64,000 nt of DNA from Acuticoccus sediminis (GTDB lineage: Bacteria > Pseudomonadota > Alphaproteobacteria > Rhizobiales > Amorphaceae), in the NCBI RefSeq assembly GCF_003258595.1, contig NZ_QHHQ01000001.1:310001-374000 (forward strand). The letters run 5' to 3'. Below are positions 1 to 7,821 of the stretch, one piece after another; within the stretch, counting starts at the first letter, position 1; the number at the start of each line of letters is the position of its first letter. Below the pieces are notes generated by a model. It saw nothing but the letters and a program-made list of their open reading frames with translations, searched no databases and was not told the origin of the DNA. A program made the translations under genes and the position numbers.

Positions 1-359
1 ACAGCAAGCCCACCGTCGATGAGGCACGCCTCAAGGGGCCGGACGCGGTGGCCGTGCTGCGCGTGACCGTCACCAACGAGGGTGAGCGGACCGGCACCGA
101 GGTCGTGCAGCTCTACATCTCCGACCCGATCGCGCGGATCACCCGGCCGATGATCGAGCTGCGGGGCTTCGAGAAGATCACCCTGCAGCCGGGGATGAGC
201 CGGGAGGTGGTCTTCCACGTCACCCGGCGGGATCTCGCCTACGCCATGGGCGAGTCGCTGCTCGACGTCGAATGGGTCTGGGACCCGGGCGTCTTCGTCC
301 TGCGCGTCGGCCGCAACTCGCGCGACCTGCAGGGCATCCCGATCCACTGGGACGCGTGA
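1..359 (+). CDS. GH3 beta-glucosidase, C-terminal fragment (cut by window start)
   Basis: This is the 3' end of a gene that begins before the window; the frame is open from base 3 to the TGA at 357-359. The visible ~118 residues form the fibronectin-III-like domain that ends many GH3 glycosidases: a 'VTVTNEGERTGTEVVQLYISD' type strand pair (residues split here only by reading), the 'RPMIELRGFEKITLQPG' region, and a closing strand giving 'FVLRVGRNSRD'. GH3 enzymes remove non-reducing-end beta-glucosyl residues. The catalytic domain is outside the window, so substrate preference cannot be judged. A GH144-type gene starts 7 bases downstream on the same strand, which suggests an operon in which an endo-glucanase makes oligosaccharides and this exo-enzyme finishes them. 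The domain is clear; the exact substrate is inference. Confidence 0.85.
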   Translation, partial: SKPTVDEARLKGPDAVAVLRVTVTNEGERTGTEVVQLYISDPIARITRPMIELRGFEKITLQPGMSREVVFHVTRRDLAYAMGESLLDVEWVWDPGVFVLRVGRNSRDLQGIPIHWDA

Positions 360-366
360 GCCGGAC

Positions 367-1635
367 GTGAGCGAGCTTAACCCCGGCCGCCCCGAAAAGG
401 GCCTCTCCGACGACGCGCTGCGCGACGCCACCGCCCGCGCCGCGCTCGGCTATTTCTGGGACTTCGCCCACCCGGCGAGCGGCATGGCGCGCGAGCGGAG
501 CGCCGGCAGCTTCGGCTACGACACGAGCGCGATCGTCACCACCGGCGGCACCGGCTTCGGCATCATGGCGCTGATCGTCGGCGCCGCGCGGGAGTGGCTG
601 CCGCGTGACGCCGTGGCGGACCGCATCGCCCGCATCGCCGCCTTCCTGGAGGGCGCCGAGGCGCACCACGGGATCTTCCCGCACTTCATGGACGGGGCGA
701 CGGGCGCCACCGTCCCCTTCACCCCCACCGACGACGGGGGCGACCTCGTCGAGACCGCGTTCCTGATGGCGGGCCTCCTCACCGCACGCCAGGCCTTCCC
801 CGACCGTGACGACATCGTCGACCCGGTGAACCGGCTCTACCGTGCGGCGGACTGGGCGGCGCATGTCAGGGAGACCGACCACGGCCTGATGTGGCACCGC
901 AGCGACCACCACCCGTGGACCCCGAAGAGCCTGCCGATCCGCGGCTGGAACGAATGCCTGATCACGTTCGTGCTCGCGGCGGGATCGCCCACCCACCCGA
1001 TCGACCCGGCGATCTACCACGACTCCTGGGCGCGCGCGGAGCAGTTCCGCAACGGGCACAGCTACTACGGTGTCCGCCTGCCGCTCGGGCCGGAGCTGGG
1101 CGGCCCCCTCTTCATGGCCCAGTATTCGTTTCTGGGTCTCGACCCGAACGACCTGACGGACGAGTACGCCGACTATGGCGAGCAGGTGCGCGCGCACGCC
1201 CTGGTGAACCGCGCGCACTGCATCGCCAACCCCGGCGGCTTCGAGGGCTATGGCCCCAACTGCTGGGGTCTCACGGCGAGCGACAGCACCATCGGCTACT
1301 CGGCCCACTCGCCCACAAACGACATCGGCGTCATCACGCCCACCGCCGCCGTCGCCTCGATGCCCTACGTCCCGGCGGAATCGACGGCGGCACTGCGCCA
1401 TTTCGTCGACGACCTCGGCGACCGCCTGTGGGGCCCCTACGGTCTCGTCGACGCCTTCGAGCCGGGCGGCGACTGGATCGCGCCCGGAACGCTCGCCATC
1501 GACCAGGCCCCGATCGTCGTCATGCTGGAGAACTATCGCAGCCGGCTGATCTGGGACCTCTTCATGTCAGCCCCGGAGGTGCAGACCGGTCTGGTCCGCC
1601 TCGGCTTCCACAGCCCGCGGCTCCCGGTCGCCTAG
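367..1635 (+). CDS. GH144-type glucoamylase-like protein (probable endo-beta-1,2-glucanase)
   Basis: A 422-residue protein matching the bacterial 'glucoamylase-like' family (Pfam Glycoamylase), the fold of GH144 endo-beta-1,2-glucanases and of the matching domain of cyclic beta-1,2-glucan synthases. Family-type stretches are 'ALGYFWDFAHPASG' near residue 27, 'GTGFGIMALIVGA' near 60, 'MAQYSFLGLDPN' near 250, 'GPNCWGLTASD' near 296 and 'ENYRSRLIWDLFM' near the end. There is no signal peptide, so it should act in the cytoplasm on imported glucan. The start is GTG at 367, 7 bases after the GH3 stop, with no strong ribosome binding site. With the GH3 gene before it and an OpgG/D gene nearby on the other strand, beta-1,2-glucan is the likely substrate. 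That is inference, because the family also has members of unknown specificity. Confidence 0.82.
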   Translation: MSELNPGRPEKGLSDDALRDATARAALGYFWDFAHPASGMARERSAGSFGYDTSAIVTTGGTGFGIMALIVGAAREWLPRDAVADRIARIAAFLEGAEAHHGIFPHFMDGATGATVPFTPTDDGGDLVETAFLMAGLLTARQAFPDRDDIVDPVNRLYRAADWAAHVRETDHGLMWHRSDHHPWTPKSLPIRGWNECLITFVLAAGSPTHPIDPAIYHDSWARAEQFRNGHSYYGVRLPLGPELGGPLFMAQYSFLGLDPNDLTDEYADYGEQVRAHALVNRAHCIANPGGFEGYGPNCWGLTASDSTIGYSAHSPTNDIGVITPTAAVASMPYVPAESTAALRHFVDDLGDRLWGPYGLVDAFEPGGDWIAPGTLAIDQAPIVVMLENYRSRLIWDLFMSAPEVQTGLVRLGFHSPRLPVA

Positions 1636-1674
1636 CACTCATCCGGGCCCCCTGCGCCTGCGGGCGCCGCCTCG

Positions 1675-1732
1675 GCCTCCGGCAGGCTCGGGACCCACCA
1701 ACGATCAGGCTCCCGCCCCGATTGCGTGAGCG
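1675..1732. repeat. Intergenic repeat, copy A (58 bp)
   Basis: This short element lies between the convergent ends of the GH144 and GH15 genes. Its reverse complement matches, with only a few mismatches and one 1-base indel, two blocks around 7.2-7.4 kb: about 7218-7249 and 7402-7427. At the second site the two halves are separated by about 152 bp of palindromic DNA; here they are contiguous. Sharing between two unrelated intergenic spacers marks it as a dispersed repeat family. It may also serve as part of the transcription end of the two facing genes, though no U-tract is visible. Confidence 0.75.
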
Positions 1733-1757
1733 CCGGCAGGGGAACGCTGTGCCCGCT

Positions 1758-3005
1758 TCAGCCCGCTGCGCGGCGGGCGTGGGCGGCGGCGATCAGCGCG
1801 GCGTGGCTCCAGGTGAGGTTGCGGCAGGAGGCCGGGGCGCCGGTCGTCCCGTCCAACTGCTCCGGCAGCGCGCCCGGCTCCGGGAACGCGGCGCGGACGG
1901 CGTCCAGGATGAGGTCGCCGCGGGCCCGGCAGCGGTCGCGCTCCGCCTGCGGCAGCGCCGAAGCGGCGGCGCGGCGGTAGTAGAACTCCGCGAAGCCGAA
2001 GCTCGTCGGCAGCCACGGGTGCCCGCCGAAGTAGACGTCGCGCGGCCACCGGCCGACGAGCGGCGCGGTCTCGGTGGCGATCGGGAAGCGCATGCGCGAC
2101 CAGGCTTCGACGTGATCGGCGGTCGCGATCATCCACGGGTCGCAGACGCCGAACGGGGCCGCGTCGTCCGCCTCCAGCAGGGCGCCGAGGACGATGTTGG
2201 CGTCGCTCTCCCCCCGCGGCGCGATGGACGAGGCCCGCATGTGTCCCGCCTCCCCGTCCCAAAGGTCGGAGAGCGCGGCGTCGATCCGGGCGATGGCCGC
2301 GTCGGCCGCACCGGTGTCCAGCCGGTCGCGGCCCGCCCGCAGGGCGGCACGCTGGGCGAGCAGGGTGAAGGCGTGGCGGGCGGGGGGCGGATCCTCCCAC
2401 GGGCCGATCGCCGGCTCGGCCGCGTGGGCGAGGACGTGCGCGAGATCGAGGCCGAGGAGGACGTGCGCCTCCGCCGGCGGAACGCCAGGCCAGGCGAGGC
2501 AGGAGAGCACGCGGAGCGGCGGCCCGTCGAACTGCGGGCGGCTCCAGTCCTCGAAGTCCGGCGTGCCGTCGGCGTTCACGCGGGGCTCGCCCAGCAGCCG
2601 GTCGCCGGAGAGCGCGAGGTCGGCGTCGGCGCGCAGGAACCTCACGTGCGCCGCGTCGGTCGTCGGCCGCAGCGGGTTCGGCCCCGTCCATGGGCGCGTC
2701 GCGGTCCGGAGGCTGAAGGCGGCGTAGTCGGCGAAGCGGCGGTCCCAGGCGGTCGGGTCCGCGTCCCGCACCAGCGCGGCGGCCGTCATCACCACACCCG
2801 CGTCGCGCGTCCAATGGTAGAAGTAGTCCGGCTCCGGGTCCCAGTGGGCATCCTCGGGCGAGGCGAGGACGGAGCCGGCCGCCGGGACGACCGACTGGCC
2901 GAAGCCGGGCCGGCGATGCGTCAGCCCCGTTGCGGAGATCGCCGCGGCCATCGCCCCGGCGGAGGCGGTCTCCTGTGCGGCGAGCCAGTCGTCGAGCGCG
3001 CCCAT
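1758..3005 (-). CDS. GH15 glucoamylase-like glycosidase
   Basis: A 415-residue protein with the single-domain layout of fungal-type GH15 glucoamylases, which invert and release beta-glucose from alpha-glucan ends. The GH15 signature 'YFYHWTRDAG' is at residues 61-70 and the substrate-loop block 'WSRPQFDGPPLR' at 154-165. The general acid is expected at Glu204 ('GPWEDP'), and the general base at Glu382 within 'PEQLDGTTGAPASCRNLTW'. Both catalytic glutamates are therefore present. There is no signal peptide, so it is predicted to be cytoplasmic. The ATG at 3005-3003 overlaps the stop of the upstream hydrolase by one base (TGATG), so the two are translationally coupled and belong to the operon begun by the OpgG/D gene. 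An alpha-glucosidase beside beta-glucan genes is unexpected, so its real substrate is open. Confidence 0.87.
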   Translation of the reverse strand: MGALDDWLAAQETASAGAMAAAISATGLTHRRPGFGQSVVPAAGSVLASPEDAHWDPEPDYFYHWTRDAGVVMTAAALVRDADPTAWDRRFADYAAFSLRTATRPWTGPNPLRPTTDAAHVRFLRADADLALSGDRLLGEPRVNADGTPDFEDWSRPQFDGPPLRVLSCLAWPGVPPAEAHVLLGLDLAHVLAHAAEPAIGPWEDPPPARHAFTLLAQRAALRAGRDRLDTGAADAAIARIDAALSDLWDGEAGHMRASSIAPRGESDANIVLGALLEADDAAPFGVCDPWMIATADHVEAWSRMRFPIATETAPLVGRWPRDVYFGGHPWLPTSFGFAEFYYRRAAASALPQAERDRCRARGDLILDAVRAAFPEPGALPEQLDGTTGAPASCRNLTWSHAALIAAAHARRAAG

Positions 3006-3778
3006 CAGGCGGCCGCGAGCAGCCGGTCGAAGGCTGTCCCCATGCTGCGCATGTAGTCCGGGCCGACGGGGCAGTGGTGCTCGCCCGGCAGCACGTCGCG
3101 CCAGACGCAGCGGGGCAGCGCGTTGGCGAGCTTCGCCGCGTCGGCCGGCGGCGTCACCGTATCGTCGGCCCCGACGACCACGGCGGCCGGAATGCGCACG
3201 TTGCCGGCGCCGGGGATGACGTCGTGGGTGCGCCACTCGTCGAGCGCCCCGGGCAGCTCGCGCGAGAGGGCGGCGAGGGCGTCGCCGCCCTGCGCCTTGC
3301 GCGCCGCGATCAGCGCCGCACCGGAGATCACTGGCGAGACGGCGACGACGCCGGTCGGCTCCCACCGATGCCCCTCGGCGGCGATGCGCACGGCCGCGTA
3401 GGCGCCCATGGAATGGCCCACGAGGACGCGTGCCTGGCCGGGCTCGCCCGGCTCCTCCGCCGCGACGAAGTCGACCACGCGGCAGAGGTCGGCGTGATGG
3501 GCCGCCATGGTGAAGTCCCCGGCGTCGCCGGCGCTGGCATTGTGGGCGGAGCAGCAGAGATCCGGCGCGACGACGGTGAAGCCGCGCTTCAGCGCCGCGC
3601 CGATCATCGGCGTCATGTGCGGTGCCCCGGCCGCGCCGTTGCGGCCGTGAGCGATGACGGCGCACCCCACATGCGTCTCCGACGGGCGGTAGACGTGCAC
3701 CCACATCGGACCGGCGCTGCCGTCCAGCGGAACGACCTCCGCCGGGCGCTCGGCGTGCAGGTGGGGCGCGACGGTCAC
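3005..3778 (-). CDS. Alpha/beta hydrolase (dienelactone-hydrolase-like)
   Basis: A 257-residue alpha/beta-hydrolase. The nucleophile elbow GHSMG is at residues 121-125 (Ser123), an oxyanion-type 'AHGRNG' at about 44-49, an acid in 'VVVGADDTVTPP', and the catalytic His in 'LPGEHHCPVG' near the C terminus, so the Ser-Asp-His triad is complete. No signal peptide is seen. The GTG start (3778-3776) overlaps the TGA of the OpgG/D gene by two bases ('AAGTGACC'), which fixes the start and implies coupling. It could remove acyl or other ester substituents (for example succinyl groups) from glucans before glycosidases act. That role is inferred from position only; a generic carboxylesterase is the alternative. 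Confidence 0.8.
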   Translation of the reverse strand: MTVAPHLHAERPAEVVPLDGSAGPMWVHVYRPSETHVGCAVIAHGRNGAAGAPHMTPMIGAALKRGFTVVAPDLCCSAHNASAGDAGDFTMAAHHADLCRVVDFVAAEEPGEPGQARVLVGHSMGAYAAVRIAAEGHRWEPTGVVAVSPVISGAALIAARKAQGGDALAALSRELPGALDEWRTHDVIPGAGNVRIPAAVVVGADDTVTPPADAAKLANALPRCVWRDVLPGEHHCPVGPDYMRSMGTAFDRLLAAA

Positions 3779-5349
3779 TTCGTCGCCTTGGTGATCATCC
3801 GGCTGGGCAGGATCTGGCCGATCCAGGTTTCGCTGAGCGCCTTGCCGTCCTTGCGCATGAAGGCGCGGACCTCGGCCGGTTCGTTGCCCTCCAGCTCGAA
3901 GCCGAAGGAGAGGCGCCAGTACGGGGTCCCGACGACGGGCCACGCCTCCGCCTCGGAGACGATCTTGCCGCGCGCGATGGAGACGACCGCCTCCACGTCG
4001 CCGCGCCCGAGGCCGTCGAACTCGCCGCCCTCGAAGTCGATCACCATCTTGTCGGCGTTCGGGATGACGGGCTGCCCGGGCGCCCCGGCGAGACCCTGGC
4101 GCGTCGAGATCACCCGCGCCACCACCGCTTCCGGATCCTGGTCGACCCAGTGGAGGCGGTAGTCGAAGGTCATCTCGGCGCCCTCGCCGCCGTGGTTGGC
4201 GGGCGCCCAGTAGGCGACGATGTTGTCCTTCGTCTCGTCGTCCGCCGGCAGCTCGACGAGCTGGACCGCTCCCTCGCCCCAGTCGCCGATCGGCTCGACC
4301 CACACCGTCGGGCGGCGGTCGTAGAAGACGCCGTCGTCCTGGTAGTGCAGGAACTCGCGGTCGCGCTGCACGAGGCCGAAGCCGCGCGGGTTGTTGTCCG
4401 CGAACGAGGAGGTGCGTGGGATCAACGGGTTGTTCAGCGGGCGCCACAGCCGCTCGCCCGAACCGGTCGCGAGGGCGAGGCCATCGCTGTCGTGGATCTC
4501 CGGGCGCCAGTCGGTGCCGAAGCGCTCGTCGCGCTCGGAGTACCAGTACATGCTCGTCAGCGGCGCGATGCCGAGCCGCTCCACCGCACGGCGGAAGAAG
4601 AGGTGAGCCGAGACGCTGGTGGTGTGGCCGCCGTCAGGTGCGTCGCGGCGCAGGCCGAAACGGTAGGCGCCGGTGATTGAGCGGCTGTCGAGCAGGGCGT
4701 AGACGGTCAGGTCGTCCCCCTCCTCCTGCGGCGCGGCGAGGTAGAAGTGGCTGAACCGGGGGAACTCTTCGGGCCGGGACAGGCCGGTGTCGATGGCGAG
4801 GCCACGCGCGGAGAGGCCGTACTGGCCGAACGGTCCGTCGGTGCGGAAGTAGGACGCGCCGAGGAAGGACACCCAGTCGGGCTTCAGGCCGGGGCGCATG
4901 ACGCGGAAGCCGGCGAAGCCGATGTTGCTGGGGAGCTCCTGCGCCGGGCTGTCGTCCGGCATGTCGAAGTAGGTCTTGCTGTAGAGGATCTCGCGGGCCT
5001 CGACGCCGTCGACGACGAAGAGGTGCACCGGCTCCTTGAAGTAGCGGCCCTGGTGGAAGAGCTGGACCTCGGCGTTCGTGCCCGGGGGGCTGAACGTCGC
5101 GTCGTCGCGATAGCGGATCTTCCAGTGGGCATCGTAGTCGATGCGCTCGAGCACGTCGCCGGCGATGATGTGCGGCGGCTCGTAGGGCCGTTGGGCGGCT
5201 TCGCGAGCACGCTGGATCAGGGTCTCGAACCGAAAGGTCTGCGGCTCACCCAGCTTGAGGTCGTGGCTGCCGTCTTGTGCCGAGACCCTCAAAGGGAACA
5301 TGCCCAGGAGCGAGATCGATCCTGCAACCACCGTCCGCCGTGTCGGCAT
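3775..5349 (-). CDS. opgG: Periplasmic glucan protein OpgG/OpgD (MdoG family, GH186-like)
   Basis: A 524-residue protein of the OpgG/OpgD (MdoG/MdoD) family, which shapes osmoregulated periplasmic glucans. Members of this family are now grouped as GH186 and include beta-1,2-glucanases. Family blocks include 'YDAHWKIRYRDDATF' near residue 70, 'IGFAGFRVMRPG' near 135, 'FLGASYFRTDGPFGQYGLSARG' read across about 155-176, and 'RGFGLVQRDREFLHYQDD' near 325. The length suits the family (about 510-550). I chose the ATG at 5349 over the upstream ATG at 5391 because GGAAGG lies 8 bases before it and it begins a leader with twin arginines ('PTRRTVVAG'), as in Tat-exported OpgD. It heads an operon with the hydrolase and GH15 genes. 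Whether it is OpgG-like or OpgD-like cannot be decided by eye. Confidence 0.9.
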   Translation of the reverse strand: MPTRRTVVAGSISLLGMFPLRVSAQDGSHDLKLGEPQTFRFETLIQRAREAAQRPYEPPHIIAGDVLERIDYDAHWKIRYRDDATFSPPGTNAEVQLFHQGRYFKEPVHLFVVDGVEAREILYSKTYFDMPDDSPAQELPSNIGFAGFRVMRPGLKPDWVSFLGASYFRTDGPFGQYGLSARGLAIDTGLSRPEEFPRFSHFYLAAPQEEGDDLTVYALLDSRSITGAYRFGLRRDAPDGGHTTSVSAHLFFRRAVERLGIAPLTSMYWYSERDERFGTDWRPEIHDSDGLALATGSGERLWRPLNNPLIPRTSSFADNNPRGFGLVQRDREFLHYQDDGVFYDRRPTVWVEPIGDWGEGAVQLVELPADDETKDNIVAYWAPANHGGEGAEMTFDYRLHWVDQDPEAVVARVISTRQGLAGAPGQPVIPNADKMVIDFEGGEFDGLGRGDVEAVVSIARGKIVSEAEAWPVVGTPYWRLSFGFELEGNEPAEVRAFMRKDGKALSETWIGQILPSRMITKATK

Positions 5350-5907
5350 ACTGTGACCTTCCGTGCTTCGATGCGACATTCGCCGGTCCAAGTAGGTCGT
5401 CTTTTCGATTCGGGAATTACCATCCGACTGAATGATTATGTCGCGGCAGCGAAGCGTCCCGATCCTGAGGTGTTCGCGTCCTCGTCACGGATCATCGGAA
5501 AGACGTGGCCCGGCAACCCCCTAGGCACCGTGTTTCTGCGTTATGGTGCATGTCGCTGATTATCCCGAGGCGCGGACGCGCGCAACGCCATCGCGCAAGG
5601 CCGCGCCGACGCGGTTAATTCCGGCCCGGAACCGCCCTGTCCGGCCGGGGCGCGCCGGGATCGGTGCCATGCGCCACAATCGCATCGAGGTGCGCGAGGG
5701 CGCTCCCGCCGGAGCGACGGATCATCGCACCGAAGCCGGGGCGGCGTCGCCCGTTGGTATCGAAGATCGAACCCGTCCCGGCGCTGGAAATGAAATCCCG
5801 GTATCGCCCTCTGCGATCAGGCCGGAACCGGACCCGGCGAGGCGACGTCCCCGTGCCGGAAGGCGAGGCTCGGCGGAACAGGCCGGCGGCCGGGCCGGAG
5901 GTGCCGC
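5350..5907. other. Intergenic region between opgG and the CobW-like gene
   Basis: A 558-bp spacer. The part nearest opgG (about 5400-5460) is clearly more AT-rich than its surroundings and probably holds the opgG promoter, but I see no confident -35/-10 pair. The rest is GC-rich. A plus-strand reading frame starting at 5543 runs on into the antisense of the CobW-like gene and has no family resemblance, so I do not call it. No strong hairpin or repeat was found. Confidence 0.5.
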
Positions 5908-6912
5908 CTACGCGGCGGTTTCGCTGGCGAGGCAGTCCTCGAAGATGGCGCTCAGGGCGGCGGGGTCGATGGACTCGTGCCGGCCGATGGCGACGAGGGT
6001 GCTGACGGCGGGCGCCTCGTGCTCCTCGAATGCCATCTCGCGGCGCTTGCCGACGAGGTGGAAGACGAGGCGGCGGCTGTCCCCGTCCGTGCGCAGGACG
6101 CCCTTGGCACGCAGGAGCCCGGCCGGGAGCTGGTTGATAGCGCGCCGGAACTTGCGCATGTCGACCGGCCTGTCGGTCCGCCACTGCCAGGTGGCGAATT
6201 CCGCGGTGTGGTCGTGGTGGTCGTGGTCGTGGTGATCATGGCCATGTCCGGGATGTTCGTGGCCGGCGTGATCGTGTGTCGCCTCGCGTTCCGCCGGCTC
6301 ACGCGGGCCGAACAGCACACCCGGCGGGACGTCCGCGTGGCTGGCGTGGACGGTGCGCACGCGCGGCATGGCACCGCGAAGGGTCTCCTCGATGGTGGCG
6401 ATCCGCGCCGCGTCGACGAGGTCGACCTTGTTGAGGATGACGATGTCCGAGCCCGCGACCTGGTCGAGGGCGAGTTCGGTGGAGGCGAAGTCGAGGTCGG
6501 TGAAGCCGTCGGTGTCGACGAGGCAGAAGATCCCGTCGAGGACGACGCGCGGGGCGAGCGTGTCGGTCTCCAGGGCATCGGCGATGGCGAGGGGGCGGGA
6601 GACGCCGCTCGCCTCGATGATGAGCCGGTCGGGCGCGCCGTCGCCGGCGAGGAGCTCGCCGATCGCCTCGACGAGATCGTCGCGGATGGAACAGCAGACG
6701 CAGCCGTTCTCGAGCGAGACGCGGTCGGCGGTGCGCTCCACCACCAGTTCGGCGTCGATGTTGAGGGCGCCGAAGTCGTTGATGAGGACGGCGTAGCGCA
6801 CGCCGCCGGCGTTGCCGAGGATGCGGCGCAGGAGCGTCGTCTTCCCGGCGCCGAGGAAGCCGGTGAGGATGGTGACGGGGATCCGCTCGTCGGAACTCGG
6901 GGTATCGGCCAT
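5908..6912 (-). CDS. CobW/COG0523 family metallochaperone GTPase
   Basis: A 334-residue P-loop GTPase of the CobW/YjiA/ZNG group, which delivers metal ions (zinc in most studied members, cobalt in CobW) to client enzymes at the cost of GTP. The Walker A box GFLGAGKT is at residues 18-25, the metal-binding CxCC motif (CVCC) at 71-74, the 'EASGVSRP' switch region near 112, and the base-recognition NKVD near 175. A loop near residue 230 has 12 histidines in about 23 residues, a metal-buffering region typical of zinc chaperones. The CobW C-terminal domain follows. The start is the ATG at 6912; the longer open frame upstream has no coding character. No cobalamin genes or clear Zur box are nearby, so zinc homeostasis is more likely than cobalamin synthesis, but the metal is not settled. 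Confidence 0.9.
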   Translation of the reverse strand: MADTPSSDERIPVTILTGFLGAGKTTLLRRILGNAGGVRYAVLINDFGALNIDAELVVERTADRVSLENGCVCCSIRDDLVEAIGELLAGDGAPDRLIIEASGVSRPLAIADALETDTLAPRVVLDGIFCLVDTDGFTDLDFASTELALDQVAGSDIVILNKVDLVDAARIATIEETLRGAMPRVRTVHASHADVPPGVLFGPREPAEREATHDHAGHEHPGHGHDHHDHDHHDHTAEFATWQWRTDRPVDMRKFRRAINQLPAGLLRAKGVLRTDGDSRRLVFHLVGKRREMAFEEHEAPAVSTLVAIGRHESIDPAALSAIFEDCLASETAA

Positions 6913-7217
6913 CGGGCGCTCACTACTCGCGGTCTGGGGCGCGCTCGCGGCGCGCGGGGTCTGGGCGCACGGCCACGGGCTGGCCGACGCGCGGGCCGCC
7001 ACCGGGCCGCCCATCCCGCTGTGGTAGCCAAAACCGCCCCCACAGCACAACGGTCGGTAAGTCCCGTGCCCGCCTCTCGGCCCCTCACCGCCTGCCCGGC
7101 GTGCCGAACACCTCTCCCGGCGGTCGCAGAACGCGGGAAGGCGGAGCCGCCGCCCCCCGGGCCGGACCCGGCCGGTGCGACAAGCCACACCTCAATCCAG
7201 CGCGCTCCCCTTCTCGG

Positions 7218-7427
7218 CGCGCACGCAATCCGGGGCGGGAGCCTGATCGTCGGAGCCGCCGTCGCGCCCCCTGAAAGGCGGCAGGCGGGCTCCGCTGCAA
7301 GGGGCCGAAGGCCGGCGAAGCCGCTTGCCCTTGCAGGGGAGCCCGCCTGCTGCCAGGGGGCAAGCGCGACGGCGGCTCCGGCGATCAGGCGGGACTGATC
7401 GTTGGTGGGACCCGAGCCCGCCGGAGG
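7218..7427. repeat. Intergenic repeat, copy B, interrupted by a palindromic insert
   Basis: The outer parts, about 7218-7249 and 7402-7427, match the reverse complement of the contiguous 58-bp copy at 1675-1732. The 7-base string CTGATCG occurs at 7243-7249 and again at 7395-7401, bracketing the extra DNA like a target duplication. The simplest reading is a copy of the repeat that has received a small palindromic element; loss of that element from copy A would look the same. The block lies between the end of cyoD and the CobW-like gene. Confidence 0.7.
7241..7390. mobile_element. 150-bp palindromic MITE-like element
   Basis: The outer 26 bases (7241-7266) pair with 7365-7390 with a single mismatch. 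An inner arm (7277-7300) pairs with 7331-7354 at 22 of 24 positions, leaving a central loop of about 30 bases. No reading frame inside resembles a protein. Terminal inverted repeats, small size, lack of coding capacity and insertion inside another repeat fit a miniature inverted-repeat element. A large REP/BIME-type repeat that ends transcription from cyoABCD is the alternative. The mobile nature is inference. Confidence 0.55.
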
Positions 7428-7470
7428 CTGCGGCCTCGCCGAGCTGCACCGTCGTCCCGGATCCTGACGG

Positions 7471-7821
7471 TCAGTGCATGCGGTAGGCGAGGTCGCTGAG
7501 GATCCAGATCGTTCCGCCGCCCATCAGGGCCAGGAGGAGGACGGTGAAGAGGATGAGCTGCAGGTCCTCCCGCTTCTGGCGCGACAGGTCGACGTGGAGG
7601 AAATAGCGCAGGTGGACGACGATCTGCACCAGTGCCGCGACGGCGATCACCCAGAGCGTCGTCCCGCGCGGGAGCACCCCGGTCCAGGCGAGGACGAACG
7701 GCGGCACGGTCAGCAGGACCGCAAGGGCGAAGCCGGTGAGATAGGCCCGGGTATCGCGGCCGCGCTCTCCGTTGGCGGCGGCGGCCGCCGCCTCCTCCCG
7801 GCTGAGGAAATCGTCGCTCAT
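7471..7821 (-). CDS. cyoD: Cytochrome bo3 quinol oxidase subunit IV
   Basis: A 116-residue CyoD homologue (E. coli 109). Three membrane spans follow a short charged N terminus: 'YLTGFALAVLLTVPPFVLA', the span through 'LWVIAVAALVQIVVHLRYFLH', and 'ILFTVLLLALMGGGTIWIL'. The 'VQIVVHLRYFLHVD' stretch is typical of CyoD. This small subunit helps assemble the CuB-heme o3 centre of the terminal quinol oxidase in the inner membrane. Its ATG (7821-7819) overlaps the cyoC stop (ATGA), so it is the last of four coupled genes. No cyoE (heme O synthase) follows; the palindromic spacer comes next. Confidence 0.95.
   Translation of the reverse strand: MSDDFLSREEAAAAAANGERGRDTRAYLTGFALAVLLTVPPFVLAWTGVLPRGTTLWVIAVAALVQIVVHLRYFLHVDLSRQKREDLQLILFTVLLLALMGGGTIWILSDLAYRMH

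Noticed and set aside
220-1401. A 393-codon minus-strand frame opposite the GH144 gene
   Set aside because: It is opposite a gene with clear family motifs; the translation is arginine- and glycine-rich filler.
5543-6235. A plus-strand frame starting in the opgG-CobW spacer
   Set aside because: Most of it is antisense to the CobW-type gene, the start lacks a ribosome binding site, and the product resembles nothing known.
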